A DNA stretch of 64,000 nt from UMGS1590 sp963558655 (GCA_963558655.1 CAUWHJ010000002.1:1-64000); one strand, 5' to 3'; shown: positions 34,155 through 43,949, counted from the first letter of the stretch. Numbers and translations: made by a program. The notes: generated by a model from the sequence alone, not told the origin.

Positions 34155-35077
34155 TATGCTTTCCACGCCTTTCCAACGATTTCATTGATATCTGTAATGC
34201 CTCGCTCTTCGCAATACTGTTCTATCCCTTCCAGCACCTTCATTGGCGCCATTGGGTCGCGGAAGTTTGCGGCGCCGACAGCCACCATTTGTGCGCCAGC
34301 CAACATATATTCGATGGCATCGCGCCAGTTGGTGATACCACCCATACCTAAAATCGGGATGGACACCGCTTGCGCCACTTGATAAACCATTCGCACTCCA
34401 ACAGGACGAATAGCGGCACCGGACAAACCACCGGTTACATTACCAAGAACAGGTTTTTGTTTATTCACATCAATACTCATACCAATTAGTGTATTGATTA
34501 ACGATAACCCATCTGCCCCTGCTTCTTCACACGCTTTCGCAATAGAAACAACATCGGTCACATTCGGAGATAATTTCATGAGCACCGGTTTATCCGTCTC
34601 CGACTTCACTGCACGACATACTTCTGCTGCCGCTTGATCATCTGTACCAAAAACCATTCCGCCAGCGTGCACGTTTGGACAAGAAATGTTCACTTCGTAC
34701 ATAACAATCTCATCCACATCATTTAATGCCTTGGAAACAGCAGCATATGTGTCTAAGGTGCCACCAAAGATATTGGCAATAATTTTACAATCACCAAGGC
34801 GTTCTCGCATCTGCGGCAGATAGTCACGCTTAAAGGCATCCGCTCCAGGATTTTCCAAACCAATGCAATTCAACATTCCGGCAGGTGTTTCAGTAATACG
34901 TACCCCTGCGTTTCCTTTTTGCGGATAAGCAGACAAGCCTTTGGTAGTGATGGAACCGAGACGTTCTACAGGCACAAAACGCCCATACTCAATACCAAAG
35001 CCATACGTTCCCGAACAGGTGGACACCGGATTTTTGAAAGTAACGCCTGCAAAGGTGGTTTCTAAATTCACACTCAT
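34154..35077 (-). CDS. pyrD: Dihydroorotate dehydrogenase, catalytic subunit (class 1B)
   Basis: 307-residue FMN enzyme oxidising dihydroorotate to orotate. The class 1 start VTFKNPVSTCSGTYGFG, the catalytic-loop NISCPNV with cysteine, and the FMN-phosphate-binding segments LGMGGI and GAQMVAVG are visible. Class 1B enzymes need PyrK to pass electrons to NAD+, and pyrK is next door with a four-base overlap. It works in the cytoplasm and does not require quinone. Confidence 0.96.
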   Translation of the reverse strand: MSVNLETTFAGVTFKNPVSTCSGTYGFGIEYGRFVPVERLGSITTKGLSAYPQKGNAGVRITETPAGMLNCIGLENPGADAFKRDYLPQMRERLGDCKIIANIFGGTLDTYAAVSKALNDVDEIVMYEVNISCPNVHAGGMVFGTDDQAAAEVCRAVKSETDKPVLMKLSPNVTDVVSIAKACEEAGADGLSLINTLIGMSIDVNKQKPVLGNVTGGLSGAAIRPVGVRMVYQVAQAVSIPILGMGGITNWRDAIEYMLAGAQMVAVGAANFRDPMAPMKVLEGIEQYCEERGITDINEIVGKAWKA

Positions 35078-35844
35078 GCCAGCTCCACCTCCTCAGACCA
35101 AAACACCGGACCATCTTGGCAGACTTTCGGATACACTTCCGCATCTGGGTTACCCGATTTACACGTGCAACCCAAACACACGCCAACGCCGCAAGCCATT
35201 TTTCCTTCTAAAGAAAGTTGACACGGAATACCTGCCTCATCGGCAAAACGTTTAACCGCAGCAAGCATCGGCGTTGGTCCACAGGCAAGAATACGATCGC
35301 ACGTACGAATACGGTCAAAGTAAGTGTTCACAAAGCCTTTTTCACCCAAGCTCCCATCTTCGGTAGCATAAAGCAGCGTCACATTCTTGTCATTGTAAGC
35401 CTCTAACCCCTGAAGCTGTTCTGCACTGCGCCCGCCAACAATGAACGTCAGGCGATTGTTCTTTTTCAAAAGCGCATCCGTCACAAATTCAAACGGTGCC
35501 TTGCCAATGCCCCCACCAATCATAACAATGTGTTGATTCTGCACATCCAAATCAAAGCCACGACCGAGCGGACCAAGCAAGCTGACAGTTTCGCCTTCTT
35601 CTATCGCCGCCAGCGCTTCGGTACCATCGCCAACAACTGCAAACATCAGTGACAATACACCGTTCTTACACTGATTGATACTAATGGCGCGGCGCAAAAA
35701 CGGCGTTGAACCATGGCTACATTCCACCATAACAAACTGTCCCGGCATTGCTTCTTCACAAAGCGCTGGCGCAGCGAAGTCAAAACGCCACTCATTACTG
35801 CACAGTTTTGTTTTTTTAATGATTTTCGCCTCGTGTAGCTGCAT
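35074..35844 (-). CDS. pyrK: Dihydroorotate dehydrogenase electron transfer subunit
   Basis: 256-residue FAD and [2Fe-2S] protein that carries electrons from PyrD to NAD+. FAD-binding features are FLRRAISI and the nucleotide-binding GGGIGKAPF. The iron-sulfur ligands appear in CGVGVCLGCTC with a fourth cysteine in KVCQDGPVF. Length is normal. It overlaps pyrD by four bases, fitting a fixed heterotetramer. Confidence 0.96.
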   Translation of the reverse strand: MQLHEAKIIKKTKLCSNEWRFDFAAPALCEEAMPGQFVMVECSHGSTPFLRRAISINQCKNGVLSLMFAVVGDGTEALAAIEEGETVSLLGPLGRGFDLDVQNQHIVMIGGGIGKAPFEFVTDALLKKNNRLTFIVGGRSAEQLQGLEAYNDKNVTLLYATEDGSLGEKGFVNTYFDRIRTCDRILACGPTPMLAAVKRFADEAGIPCQLSLEGKMACGVGVCLGCTCKSGNPDAEVYPKVCQDGPVFWSEEVELA

Positions 35845-35853
35845 CTTAACCTC

Positions 35854-37137
35854 CTATATGATGACACCATCATCAAGCACAACGCGCCCAGCGCGCAACA
35901 CCATTTTTGGCCAGCCGCGCAATACTTGACCTGTGTATGGGCAATTTTTACCTTTGCTGTAAAATTGTGCTGGATCTACGGTCTTTTCCACTTGTGGATC
36001 AAAGATCATCACATCAGCCACTTTACCAACCGATAAACTGCCACGTTCAATACGCAAAAGTTCTGCAGGATTGCAACTCATAATCGCAACAATTTCACTT
36101 AAACTAAAGCGTCCAGATTCGACAAGATTGGTCCAAATCAAAGGAAAAGCCACTTCGATGCTGGAAATACCATTGGCCGCACGTTCAAATTCAACTTCTT
36201 TTTTATCAGAAGAATGTGGCGCATGATCTGTCCCAATGCAAGTAATGGTGCCGTCTTTAAGACCTGCAATGAGCGCTTCATTATCGCTCGCTGTACGCAA
36301 TGGCGGTGCTACTTTGGCATCAGTATTATAACCGCGCACAGCATCTTCTGTAAGGAAAAGATGGTGTGGTGTCACTTCACACGTCACCGGCAGGCCCTTT
36401 TTCTGAGCATCACGTACCAATTCAAGGCCGGACGCCGTACTTAAATGTTGGATATGCAGCCGCACACCGGTCATTTTAGCAAGCATAATATCGCGCATGA
36501 TGATAATGTCTTCCACTTCATTGGCAATACCACCAAGCCCCATCTCGGCAGCCAAAGCGCCAGCATTCATCACGCCACTGCCTTTTAAGTTTTTATCTTC
36601 GCAATGACTCATAAAGAGTACATCGTAAGGCTTGCTGTACGTCATCGCCTTACGCAAAATACCGCTATCTGCCACAGATTTTCCATCTTCAGTAAAGGCA
36701 ATGCAGCCAGCATCTTTCAGAAAACCAATTTCTGTGATTTCCTGTCCTTCCTGCCCTTTGGTAATAGCAGCTGTTTGCAACACATCTGCATAACCAAGAC
36801 GTGCCGACTTATCATAAATATAGCGCACGATTGGCACATTATCGACAACCGGAGAAGTATTTGGCATGGCAACAACAGTCGTAAAACCACCGGCAATGGC
36901 TGCTTTGGCGCCGCTTTCAAGATCTTCTGCTTCTTCCTGACCTGGATCACGCAAATGCACGTGCGTATCAATCAAACCAGGCACCACATAAAGTCCGGAA
37001 AGATTGATGACCTGTTCCCCCTCAAGCTCTGGCAAATCAGGACCAACCGCGCAAACAACCCCGTTTTCAATTCGCAGGTCCGTTACACCATCAATCGCCT
37101 GTGACGGATCAACCAAGTGCCCGTTTTTTAATAACAT
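35854..37137 (-). CDS. pyrC: Dihydroorotase
   Basis: 427-residue class I amidohydrolase closing carbamoyl aspartate to dihydroorotate. The metal ligands begin with HVHLRDPGQE, with later histidines in MSHCED and RLHIQHLST and the aspartate in GTDHAPHS. AGGTTAC..., a proper GAGG site, precedes the start region, and only three bases separate it from pyrB. Metal site complete, so probably active. Confidence 0.95.
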   Translation of the reverse strand: MLLKNGHLVDPSQAIDGVTDLRIENGVVCAVGPDLPELEGEQVINLSGLYVVPGLIDTHVHLRDPGQEEAEDLESGAKAAIAGGFTTVVAMPNTSPVVDNVPIVRYIYDKSARLGYADVLQTAAITKGQEGQEITEIGFLKDAGCIAFTEDGKSVADSGILRKAMTYSKPYDVLFMSHCEDKNLKGSGVMNAGALAAEMGLGGIANEVEDIIIMRDIMLAKMTGVRLHIQHLSTASGLELVRDAQKKGLPVTCEVTPHHLFLTEDAVRGYNTDAKVAPPLRTASDNEALIAGLKDGTITCIGTDHAPHSSDKKEVEFERAANGISSIEVAFPLIWTNLVESGRFSLSEIVAIMSCNPAELLRIERGSLSVGKVADVMIFDPQVEKTVDPAQFYSKGKNCPYTGQVLRGWPKMVLRAGRVVLDDGVII

Positions 37138-37140
37138 TGC

Positions 37141-38058
37141 TTATTCCTCCTCTGTCAAAAGCTTCAGTAGCGCCATACGTACACACAATCCATTGGTCAC
37201 CTGTTCAAGGATTTTAGATTGTGGTCCATCTGCCACATCGCCATCAATTTCAATACCACGATTGATTGGACCAGGATGCAGCACAATAGCATCTGGCTTA
37301 GCCAAGGCCAAACGATTTTTATTGAGCCCATAAAAATGCGTATATTCTTCTTTAGAAGGAAAGAGCCCTGCTTTTTGACGTTCCAACTGAATACGCAACA
37401 TCATCACCACATCTGCATCTTTAATGGCTTTATCAAAATCCATCTCTAATTTTGCACCCATTTTGGTGATACCGCCTGGCACTAAGGTAGCAGGACCGCA
37501 TACCGTCACATCACAGCCAAATTTATTCAAAAGCAACAAATTGCTGCGTACCACGCGTGAATGTGACAGATCGCCAACAATAACCACCTTTAAGCCTTCT
37601 AATTCTTTTTTATAATCACAGATCGTCATGAAATCCAACAACGCCTGCGTAGGATGTTCGTGCATCCCATCACCAGCATTGATAACATGAGCATTCACGT
37701 GTTTGGCGAGCAGTTCATGCGCGCCGCTGTTTGGATGACGCATGACAATAACGTCCGGATAATAAGCGTTAATCGTTTGGGCAGTGTCTTTAAGTCCCTC
37801 TCCTTTTTGTACGCTACTCGACGATGCAGAAATGTTTAAGACATTGGCCCCCTGATACTTTGCTGCCAACTCAAACGACGAACGTGTGCGCGTACTGTTT
37901 TCATAGAAAAGATTGACGACCGTCACGCCTTTGAGCGCTTCCGTCTGTTTCATGCTGCGAACCTGTTCGCGCATTTCACGCGCCAGCGCGAGGATATCTT
38001 TAATTTCCTCAACACTAAGCTGATTGATGCTGATTAAATCTTTATGCTTTAATCCCAC
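37141..38058 (-). CDS. pyrB: Aspartate carbamoyltransferase catalytic chain
   Basis: 305-residue transferase joining carbamoyl phosphate and aspartate, the committed step of UMP synthesis. Carbamoyl phosphate ligands are in STRTRSSFE, and later landmarks are HPTQALLDF, the MLRIQLERQ segment and the C-terminal HPGPINRG. There is no pyrI regulatory subunit nearby. It is the first gene of the long pyr run. GGAGGATC precedes the start. No PyrR gene or recognisable PyrR attenuator is seen in the 5' region. Confidence 0.96.
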   Translation of the reverse strand: MGLKHKDLISINQLSVEEIKDILALAREMREQVRSMKQTEALKGVTVVNLFYENSTRTRSSFELAAKYQGANVLNISASSSSVQKGEGLKDTAQTINAYYPDVIVMRHPNSGAHELLAKHVNAHVINAGDGMHEHPTQALLDFMTICDYKKELEGLKVVIVGDLSHSRVVRSNLLLLNKFGCDVTVCGPATLVPGGITKMGAKLEMDFDKAIKDADVVMMLRIQLERQKAGLFPSKEEYTHFYGLNKNRLALAKPDAIVLHPGPINRGIEIDGDVADGPQSKILEQVTNGLCVRMALLKLLTEEE

Positions 38059-38123
38059 GATGATCCTCCTTTTATATTATGTCAACGACTCGTGACCATT
38101 TATCACATAAAATTCCATGCTTT

Positions 38124-38132
38124 ATTGTAGCA
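38124..38132 (-). promoter_or_regulatory. Extended -10 promoter of the pyr run
   Basis: Minus-strand TGC-TACAAT (TACAAT at 38124-38129). A weak -35 (TCGCAA) lies 17 bases upstream. The leader to pyrB is about 60 bases. Confidence 0.5.
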
Positions 38133-38174
38133 TAAACAACGACACATTGCGAACTTTTATCGCATCACTTTACC

Positions 38175-38203
38175 TTGCACATTCGATTTGTACATCATAT
38201 ACT
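38175..38203 (+). promoter_or_regulatory. Promoter of ahcY-dinG
   Basis: TTGCAC (38175-38180) and TATACT (38198-38203), spacer 17. It is divergent from the pyr promoter. Confidence 0.75.
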
Positions 38204-38239
38204 AGTATTGCTGTTGAAACTTTAGAAAGGAGATGCACC

Positions 38240-39484
38240 ATGGAAAGCATCATCAAAGATATCTCTCTGGCGCCATCCGGTCAGCTTAAAATTGACTGGG
38301 TTCGCGCTCATATGCCTATCTTAAACGAAATTGAAAAAGAATATCGCCGCACAAAACCATTTGCCGGCAAAAAAATTGTCATTTGTTTACACTTGGAAGC
38401 CAAAACGGCTTATATGGCGCTGGTCATTCAGGCTGGCGGCGCAGAAGTCGCAGTGGCTGGTTCTAACCCACTCTCTACACAGGACGATGTGGTGGCTGCT
38501 CTGGTGAAAAATGGCATCACTGCCTTTGCCAAACACGGCGCCACGCAGGAAGAATACGATCTTTATATTCAGAAACTCGCCGAATTTGCACCAGATCTTT
38601 TTATTGATGATGGCGGCGACTTCACAGCGATGCTTCATCGCGATTATCCGGAACTCGTTGAAAAAATCCTCGGCGGCTGCGAAGAAACAACCACCGGCAT
38701 CATTCGTCTTAAAGCAATGGAACAAGACGATGACTTACGCACACCAATGATTGCTGTCAACAATGCCATGATGAAACACCTTTTTGACAACCGCTATGGC
38801 ACCGGCCAATCGGTCATGGAAGCTGTGATGCACAACACCAATTTGGTAATTGCATCAAAAACAGTCGTTGTTGTTGGCTATGGCTGGTGCGGAAAAGGTG
38901 TAGCAATGCGCGCTAAAGGCATGGGCGCCAAAGTCATCGTCACCGAAATTGACCCAATCAAAGCCACCGAAGCATTAATGGACGGATTTGTTGTGATGCC
39001 AATCGTTGAGGCCGCTCAACAAGGTGATGTTTTCATTACCGTCACCGGCAATAAGAATGTCATCGACCGTGACGCCCTCTCTGTAATGAAGGATCAAGCC
39101 ATTCTCTGCAACGCCGGACACTTCGATGTGGAAATTAACAAAGATGCCCTTGAGGACCTTGCAACCACCATTCAGCCAGCACGCGACAACATCCTTGCTT
39201 ATACCATGGCTAATGGCCGCACGCTCTATCTCATCGGCGAAGGCCGTCTTGTCAATCTGGCGGCAGGCGATGGGCACCCTGCCGAAATCATGGATCTCAC
39301 TTTTGGTCTGCAAACACTGTCTCTTGAATATCTTTGCACCCACTCCGATTTGTCTGCCCACGTTTATGATGTGCCTGAAAGCATCGACAAACGTGTCGCC
39401 CTCATCAAACTGACATCCATGGGGGTACACATTGACACCCTCACCAAAGAACAGGAAGATTATCTGAATAGCTGGGCTTTATGA
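38240..39484 (+). CDS. ahcY: Adenosylhomocysteinase, short archaeal/Thermotoga-like type
   Basis: 414-residue NAD-dependent hydrolase of S-adenosylhomocysteine or a close analogue. The active-site segment is NNAMMKHLFDNRYGTGQS, with K and D matching the catalytic pair. The NAD site is VGYGWCGKG, then VTEIDP. It lacks the insertion of the longer proteobacterial and eukaryotic forms and resembles the archaeal/Thermotoga branch. Some archaeal members prefer S-inosylhomocysteine. AAAGGAG sits seven bases before the ATG. The last four bases overlap dinG. Confidence 0.9.
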   Translation: MESIIKDISLAPSGQLKIDWVRAHMPILNEIEKEYRRTKPFAGKKIVICLHLEAKTAYMALVIQAGGAEVAVAGSNPLSTQDDVVAALVKNGITAFAKHGATQEEYDLYIQKLAEFAPDLFIDDGGDFTAMLHRDYPELVEKILGGCEETTTGIIRLKAMEQDDDLRTPMIAVNNAMMKHLFDNRYGTGQSVMEAVMHNTNLVIASKTVVVVGYGWCGKGVAMRAKGMGAKVIVTEIDPIKATEALMDGFVVMPIVEAAQQGDVFITVTGNKNVIDRDALSVMKDQAILCNAGHFDVEINKDALEDLATTIQPARDNILAYTMANGRTLYLIGEGRLVNLAAGDGHPAEIMDLTFGLQTLSLEYLCTHSDLSAHVYDVPESIDKRVALIKLTSMGVHIDTLTKEQEDYLNSWAL

Positions 39485-42255
39485 TGAAAAATTATCAACA
39501 TTTTATTGCTATTGATGTCGAAACCACTGGTCTCAATGATGACAGCGAAATCATCGAAATTGGACTTGCCATCATTGAAGATGGTGTTCTCGCACACACT
39601 TGGCAAACCCTTGTCAAACCAAAGAAACCCATCCCAAAAGATATTGCCATCATGACAGGCATTACCAACGATATGGTGGCTGATGCGCCAAGTTGGGCAG
39701 ATATTGAAGATGAGCTGCTTACACGTATTGACGGCAAATTGCTCATCGCACACAATTATCCTTTCGACAAAGGCCGTCTTGAATTTCAGCTTGGGCGTTC
39801 GCTTGGCAACGATTGGTTGGATTCGCACGATGTTGCCAAATTGTTTTTGCCAACGCTATCAAGCTACAAGCTCACAGCCATCGCCACACATTTGCATATA
39901 TCCGATACCAATCATCATCGCGCACTTAATGATGCCATCGTTTGTGCACAGGTGTTTCTTCGCCTGATACAAGATGCCGAGACGCTAGACCCTTTCACTT
40001 TGCATGAAATGGCCGTTACTTACAGCGGCCAACAGGAAACGCTATTTTCAAGCAGCACGCACAATTTGGGCGACTTGCTGTTTCGTCTCGCAGAAGCTGC
40101 TACCACATCCACACAAAGCGTGCCACTGACTTTTTCAAGCGAACCGTTTTCAGAAGAACCTCTGACGCCGAAACTTCGTTTCGACAATGCAGAAGTCTTC
40201 TTTGCTTCGGACGGATTGCTGGCTCAGGCAAAGCCGGATTTCCAGTATCGTGCACAACAGATTGATATGCTTGGCTGTATCAAGCAAGCCTTTGAAACAG
40301 ACAAACACGCTCTTATCGAAGCAGGCACCGGCACTGGGAAATCCTTCGCCTATCTGGTACCAGCGCTTCTTTGGAGCTGGGAGCATGATGCACGCGTTGT
40401 CATTGCCACCGGCACCATCAATTTGCAAGAGCAATTGTACCATACCGATTTGCCATTTCTCAAAAATGCCTTAGGTGCTCCTTTTGCCACCGCCATCGCC
40501 AAAGGCCGTGGCAACTACATCTGCCTTCGCCGCTTCCACGAATACTGCCGCCGTGCAGCCACAGCATCGGAACGTGAACGCATTTTTGCCACTTCCTTGG
40601 TGCTCTGGCGCGCTCAGGACGTAAGTGGTGATCGTGAACACCTCAATCTTAACAAAGCAGAAAACCAATACTGGCAAAATATTGCCAGTGCGCCGGATAC
40701 CTGCATGGGACGCCGTTGCCCATACTACAATGAATGTTGTTATTTTGGCAGTAAGCGTGCGTGCGAACAAGCGCGCGTGGTTGTTACAAATCATTCCCTG
40801 CTTTTCCAGGACCTCAAGATTGGCAATCTGCTGCCTGAATATGACCGTGTCATCATTGATGAAGCCCATCATCTTGAAGATGAAGCCACACATCAATTCA
40901 CAGACACCGTTGATTTTGAGTTGATCCAAAAACAGCTTACCAATTTCACGCGCAACGGTGGTTTCCTTCTCCGTGTCAACGTGGCACTCAGTAAAGCAGA
41001 AACGCTCGCTGAAAACAGCGAAGAAATCACAGAACGCTCTACACGCGCCATGGGCGATAGCTTAGAGGCCATCAAAACGATTGAAGCAACCATCGCCTAT
41101 GCCAACAACATTCCGGAACTTTCCAATATTGGCGATTTGCGTATCACCGATAAAATCCGCAACAGCGGTTGGTGGCTTCAGCTGGAAGAAAGTTTACGCA
41201 AAAGCCATCGTGCACTGACAACAGCTGTCACCTCGCTCAATCGCTTGTTGAACAGTTTGGACGGCAATGAAGACATCGAATCCCTGCTGCGTGAAATGAC
41301 CCTCGCCAGAGACCGTCTTGCAGAGCAGCGCGACTGGCTTGAGCGTTTCATTGCTGGTATTGATGATGACTTTGTTTACTGGGCGAAAACGTACAAAAAT
41401 TTCAGCTATGCCAATCTACTGCTCAATGCAGCCTATATTGACATTATGCCGCTGATTCACGAAAAGCTTTTCGCCGCCAAAAAAACGGTTGTCCTCACCT
41501 CAGCTACGTTGGCTGTCAACAAAGATTTACGTTACACTGCCGACAAATTTCTTCTTGAACAGGACGACTATCTGGCTTCTATTAACGATTCACCATTTGA
41601 CTACCAACACCAGTCTCTCATCGCCATTCCAAACGACCACAAAGACTACTCTAAAACCAGTGATTTTGACTACACACGCAACGTCATTGCCGATCTCAAA
41701 ACACTGATTCCTGCCGTTGATGGTGATATGCTCGTGCTCTTCACCTCCTATGCCATGCTCAACAAAGTGCATCAGGCACTTAAAGAAGAGCAGGCACTCA
41801 GCGCATACCGTATTCTTGCTCACGGTCAGGACGGCAGCCGCTCAAGCCTTTTGGAAGCGCTGCAAGACGGCAGCAAAACCGTACTTTTAGGCGCTAACAG
41901 TTTCTGGGAAGGGGTGGACGTGAAAGGCGCCGGTTTACGCACCGTTGTCATTACCAAATTGCCATTTACACCACCAACCATGCCAGTTGAAAGTGCGCGC
42001 AACGATTTGCTAAAACGCCAGGGCAAAAACGCCTTTACCGCTAACAGCCTGCCGCAATCTGTGCTGCGTTTTCGTCAGGGCTGCGGTCGCCTCATTCGCT
42101 CTAATACAGATCGCGGTTGTATCATCATTCTTGACAACCGCGTCATCACAAAGAGTTATGGTCGCACCTTTCTCGATTCATTGCCGGAGCAACCGATTTG
42201 GAAAGACTCCGTTGCCAACCTTGCCAAAAATCTTGCTCTTTGGCATAAGCAATAA
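39481..42255 (+). CDS. dinG: DinG-type helicase fused to a DEDDh exonuclease domain
   Basis: 924-residue protein. The N-terminal 3'-5' exonuclease of the DnaQ type has IDVETTGL, the HNYPFD motif and HRALNDA. The superfamily 2 helicase that follows has Walker A EAGTGTGKS, DEAH box IDEAHHLEDE and a C-terminal QGCGRLIRS motif VI. Cysteines in NYICLRR, TCMGRRC and YNEC fit an iron-sulfur cluster as in XPD/DinG helicases. This exonuclease-helicase fusion is the usual Bacillota form. It starts in the ahcY stop (ATGA overlap) and ends at a strong terminator. Confidence 0.94.
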   Translation: MMKNYQHFIAIDVETTGLNDDSEIIEIGLAIIEDGVLAHTWQTLVKPKKPIPKDIAIMTGITNDMVADAPSWADIEDELLTRIDGKLLIAHNYPFDKGRLEFQLGRSLGNDWLDSHDVAKLFLPTLSSYKLTAIATHLHISDTNHHRALNDAIVCAQVFLRLIQDAETLDPFTLHEMAVTYSGQQETLFSSSTHNLGDLLFRLAEAATTSTQSVPLTFSSEPFSEEPLTPKLRFDNAEVFFASDGLLAQAKPDFQYRAQQIDMLGCIKQAFETDKHALIEAGTGTGKSFAYLVPALLWSWEHDARVVIATGTINLQEQLYHTDLPFLKNALGAPFATAIAKGRGNYICLRRFHEYCRRAATASERERIFATSLVLWRAQDVSGDREHLNLNKAENQYWQNIASAPDTCMGRRCPYYNECCYFGSKRACEQARVVVTNHSLLFQDLKIGNLLPEYDRVIIDEAHHLEDEATHQFTDTVDFELIQKQLTNFTRNGGFLLRVNVALSKAETLAENSEEITERSTRAMGDSLEAIKTIEATIAYANNIPELSNIGDLRITDKIRNSGWWLQLEESLRKSHRALTTAVTSLNRLLNSLDGNEDIESLLREMTLARDRLAEQRDWLERFIAGIDDDFVYWAKTYKNFSYANLLLNAAYIDIMPLIHEKLFAAKKTVVLTSATLAVNKDLRYTADKFLLEQDDYLASINDSPFDYQHQSLIAIPNDHKDYSKTSDFDYTRNVIADLKTLIPAVDGDMLVLFTSYAMLNKVHQALKEEQALSAYRILAHGQDGSRSSLLEALQDGSKTVLLGANSFWEGVDVKGAGLRTVVITKLPFTPPTMPVESARNDLLKRQGKNAFTANSLPQSVLRFRQGCGRLIRSNTDRGCIIILDNRVITKSYGRTFLDSLPEQPIWKDSVANLAKNLALWHKQ

Positions 42256-42258
42256 ACT

Positions 42259-42298
42259 AAAAAGCACAGGATTCAACCATACGAATCCTGTGCTTTTT
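42259..42298. terminator. Bidirectional terminator after dinG
   Basis: Perfect 16-pair stem (42259-42274 with 42283-42298) with A and T runs in the arms. Confidence 0.88.
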
Positions 42299-42300
42299 CA

Positions 42301-42918
42301 TTATCGTACAAAATTTGTTTTTACGTCTTCTTCTCTTTCCGGTAAGCCAAACGCTTCCTTTCCCAAAGCGATAGATTTCATTAAGAACACCATATTACGC
42401 GCCAGGGTACGCATACTTTGTAAGCCTTCCAAGTCCTGCTCTGCCTCCCCTGGCATACGCCCATGCACGCTGTTCCAATATTGGCCTGATGCTACCGGCA
42501 TACCACTGATGGTGAAATATTTATTCAGTTCATCAAAGGTCGCCGAAAGACCACCACGACGTGCCACTGTCACTGCAGCACCCACTTTCATGGTCTTATC
42601 AAACGATGTGCTGTAAAAAAGTCTATCGAGAAATGCCACCAACGTTCCATTGGCAGAAGCAAAATACACAGGGCTTGCAACCACCAAACCATCACACGTT
42701 TCAAACTTTGGTGCAACTTCATTAACCACATCATCCATCACGCATTTGCCAAGTTCGCGGCATTGATAGCAACCAATACAACCGCGAATGGCTTTCTGAC
42801 CAATTTGAATGGTTTCGCATGCCACCCCAGCTTCAGTAAAAATGCTTTCCATTTCAGCCAAAGCTCTGGTGGTATTTCCATCAGCATGAGGACTACCATT
42901 GATCATCAATACGTTCAT
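42301..42918 (-). CDS. Flavodoxin-fold NAD(P)H-dependent oxidoreductase
   Basis: 205-residue flavoprotein of the NADPH-dependent FMN reductase / iron-sulfur flavoprotein family. The FMN phosphate loop is NGSPHADGNT, followed by the cysteine motif CIGCYQC and one more cysteine (GKCVMDD). In iron-sulfur flavoproteins similar cysteines bind a [4Fe-4S] cluster, so that is possible here. SPVYFASANG contacts the flavin. The ATG at 42918 has GGAGG nine bases upstream; 43 codons of open frame before it are non-coding. A good promoter precedes it. Confidence 0.87.
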   Translation of the reverse strand: MNVLMINGSPHADGNTTRALAEMESIFTEAGVACETIQIGQKAIRGCIGCYQCRELGKCVMDDVVNEVAPKFETCDGLVVASPVYFASANGTLVAFLDRLFYSTSFDKTMKVGAAVTVARRGGLSATFDELNKYFTISGMPVASGQYWNSVHGRMPGEAEQDLEGLQSMRTLARNMVFLMKSIALGKEAFGLPEREEDVKTNFVR

Positions 42919-42970
42919 TCTAAACCGCCTCCTAAAAAATATTTGGCAACACATTGTCAAATCTCTGTTC

Positions 42971-42999
42971 ATTGTACGCCGTAGCAGTATCTTTTGCAA
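42971..42999 (-). promoter_or_regulatory. Promoter of the flavoprotein gene
   Basis: Minus-strand TTGCAA (42994-42999) and TACAAT (42971-42976), spacer 17. Confidence 0.7.
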
Positions 43000-43005
43000 G
43001 CAATC

Positions 43006-43041
43006 AAAAAAGCCAAGCGATTTCATAACCGCTTGGCTTTT
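43006..43041 (-). terminator. Terminator after the 300-residue hypothetical gene
   Basis: Perfect 12-pair stem AAAAGCCAAGCG/CGCTTGGCTTTT ending at 43041 and reading into T on the minus strand. Confidence 0.8.
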
Positions 43042-43046
43042 CATCA

Positions 43047-43949
43047 TTAGTTCACAGACTTAAACTGCAACAAGTTGCTTTTTTCTTCCTGTTTGTGGCG
43101 AATGTCTTCTTCTGGCAAAACCATACCCATCAGCATACCGCTTACATCCAGATAACGTCCCTTTTTCAAGTTACGCATTGCCGGAATATACACTGGCGCA
43201 AGAACGTGCAATGGTTGACCTTCACATTCCACCGTAATGTCATAAAGAGAAGCGGCGCCACCCATTTGAACCTGTTCAAATTCTCTAATCTTGAAAATGC
43301 CCTGGCAAATACTGAATGGCATGATGCGATAATCTTTTACCAAAACCTGCAACATCTCTTCAAATTCTTCGTTACGCTTGCTGGCATCTTCGGCAACAAG
43401 TGCAGAATAGGCCATACCAGATGGGATCAAGCTACCAATTTCAGGCAAATCGCCTTGCTTCTTCTGTGCATTGTAATCTTTTTTCGTATTGATGATATTG
43501 GCGTTGAAAGCAAACATATTTATATTTGCAGACACCGGTTCGCCGGCCATAACGCCCTGCAAATCATTCTTATTGGCCATTTCCAAAAGGATAGGAAACG
43601 CTTTGTCGCCAACCTTCCAATTCACAGGCAATGCGGTATCAAAACGTGCGTCTTCGTCATCTGAAAAATAAGAGAAATCCTGTTCCAACGCAATCACGCT
43701 GTCGCTTTCGCGACCGGAATCGTAATGAACATCCACGCGCCAGATACCATTCTCCATTTGTTCATCCTGCGTTTCCAGATAATGGAAAAAATGCAAATGA
43801 CGTGCATCATCATAATAATGCGTAATCATCCCATGCTCCGTATCCTTCGCATCACCACGCTGCAAAATATACCATTGAATCATTTCTTCAAGCTCATCGT
43901 GGCTAAAGCACGACAGCTGCAAATTCATCAATTCTTTCAAAAAAGCCAT
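43047..43949 (-). CDS. Hypothetical protein, 300 residues
   Basis: Unrecognised soluble, acidic protein with no signal peptide or membrane helix. The N-terminal half is rich in His, Tyr and Asp (YYDDARHLHFFHYLE, FSYFSDDEDARF). The C-terminal half has a beta-rich look (LYDITVECEGQPLHVLAPVYI). Normal codon use, a plausible promoter and a terminator indicate a real single gene. It has no informative neighbour. GGAGG precedes the ATG. Confidence 0.75.
   Translation of the reverse strand: MAFLKELMNLQLSCFSHDELEEMIQWYILQRGDAKDTEHGMITHYYDDARHLHFFHYLETQDEQMENGIWRVDVHYDSGRESDSVIALEQDFSYFSDDEDARFDTALPVNWKVGDKAFPILLEMANKNDLQGVMAGEPVSANINMFAFNANIINTKKDYNAQKKQGDLPEIGSLIPSGMAYSALVAEDASKRNEEFEEMLQVLVKDYRIMPFSICQGIFKIREFEQVQMGGAASLYDITVECEGQPLHVLAPVYIPAMRNLKKGRYLDVSGMLMGMVLPEEDIRHKQEEKSNLLQFKSVN

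Noticed and set aside
38059..38123. PyrR-type attenuator or pyrimidine-responsive leader before pyrB
   Set aside because: The leader is about 60 bases and shows no terminator/antiterminator hairpins.
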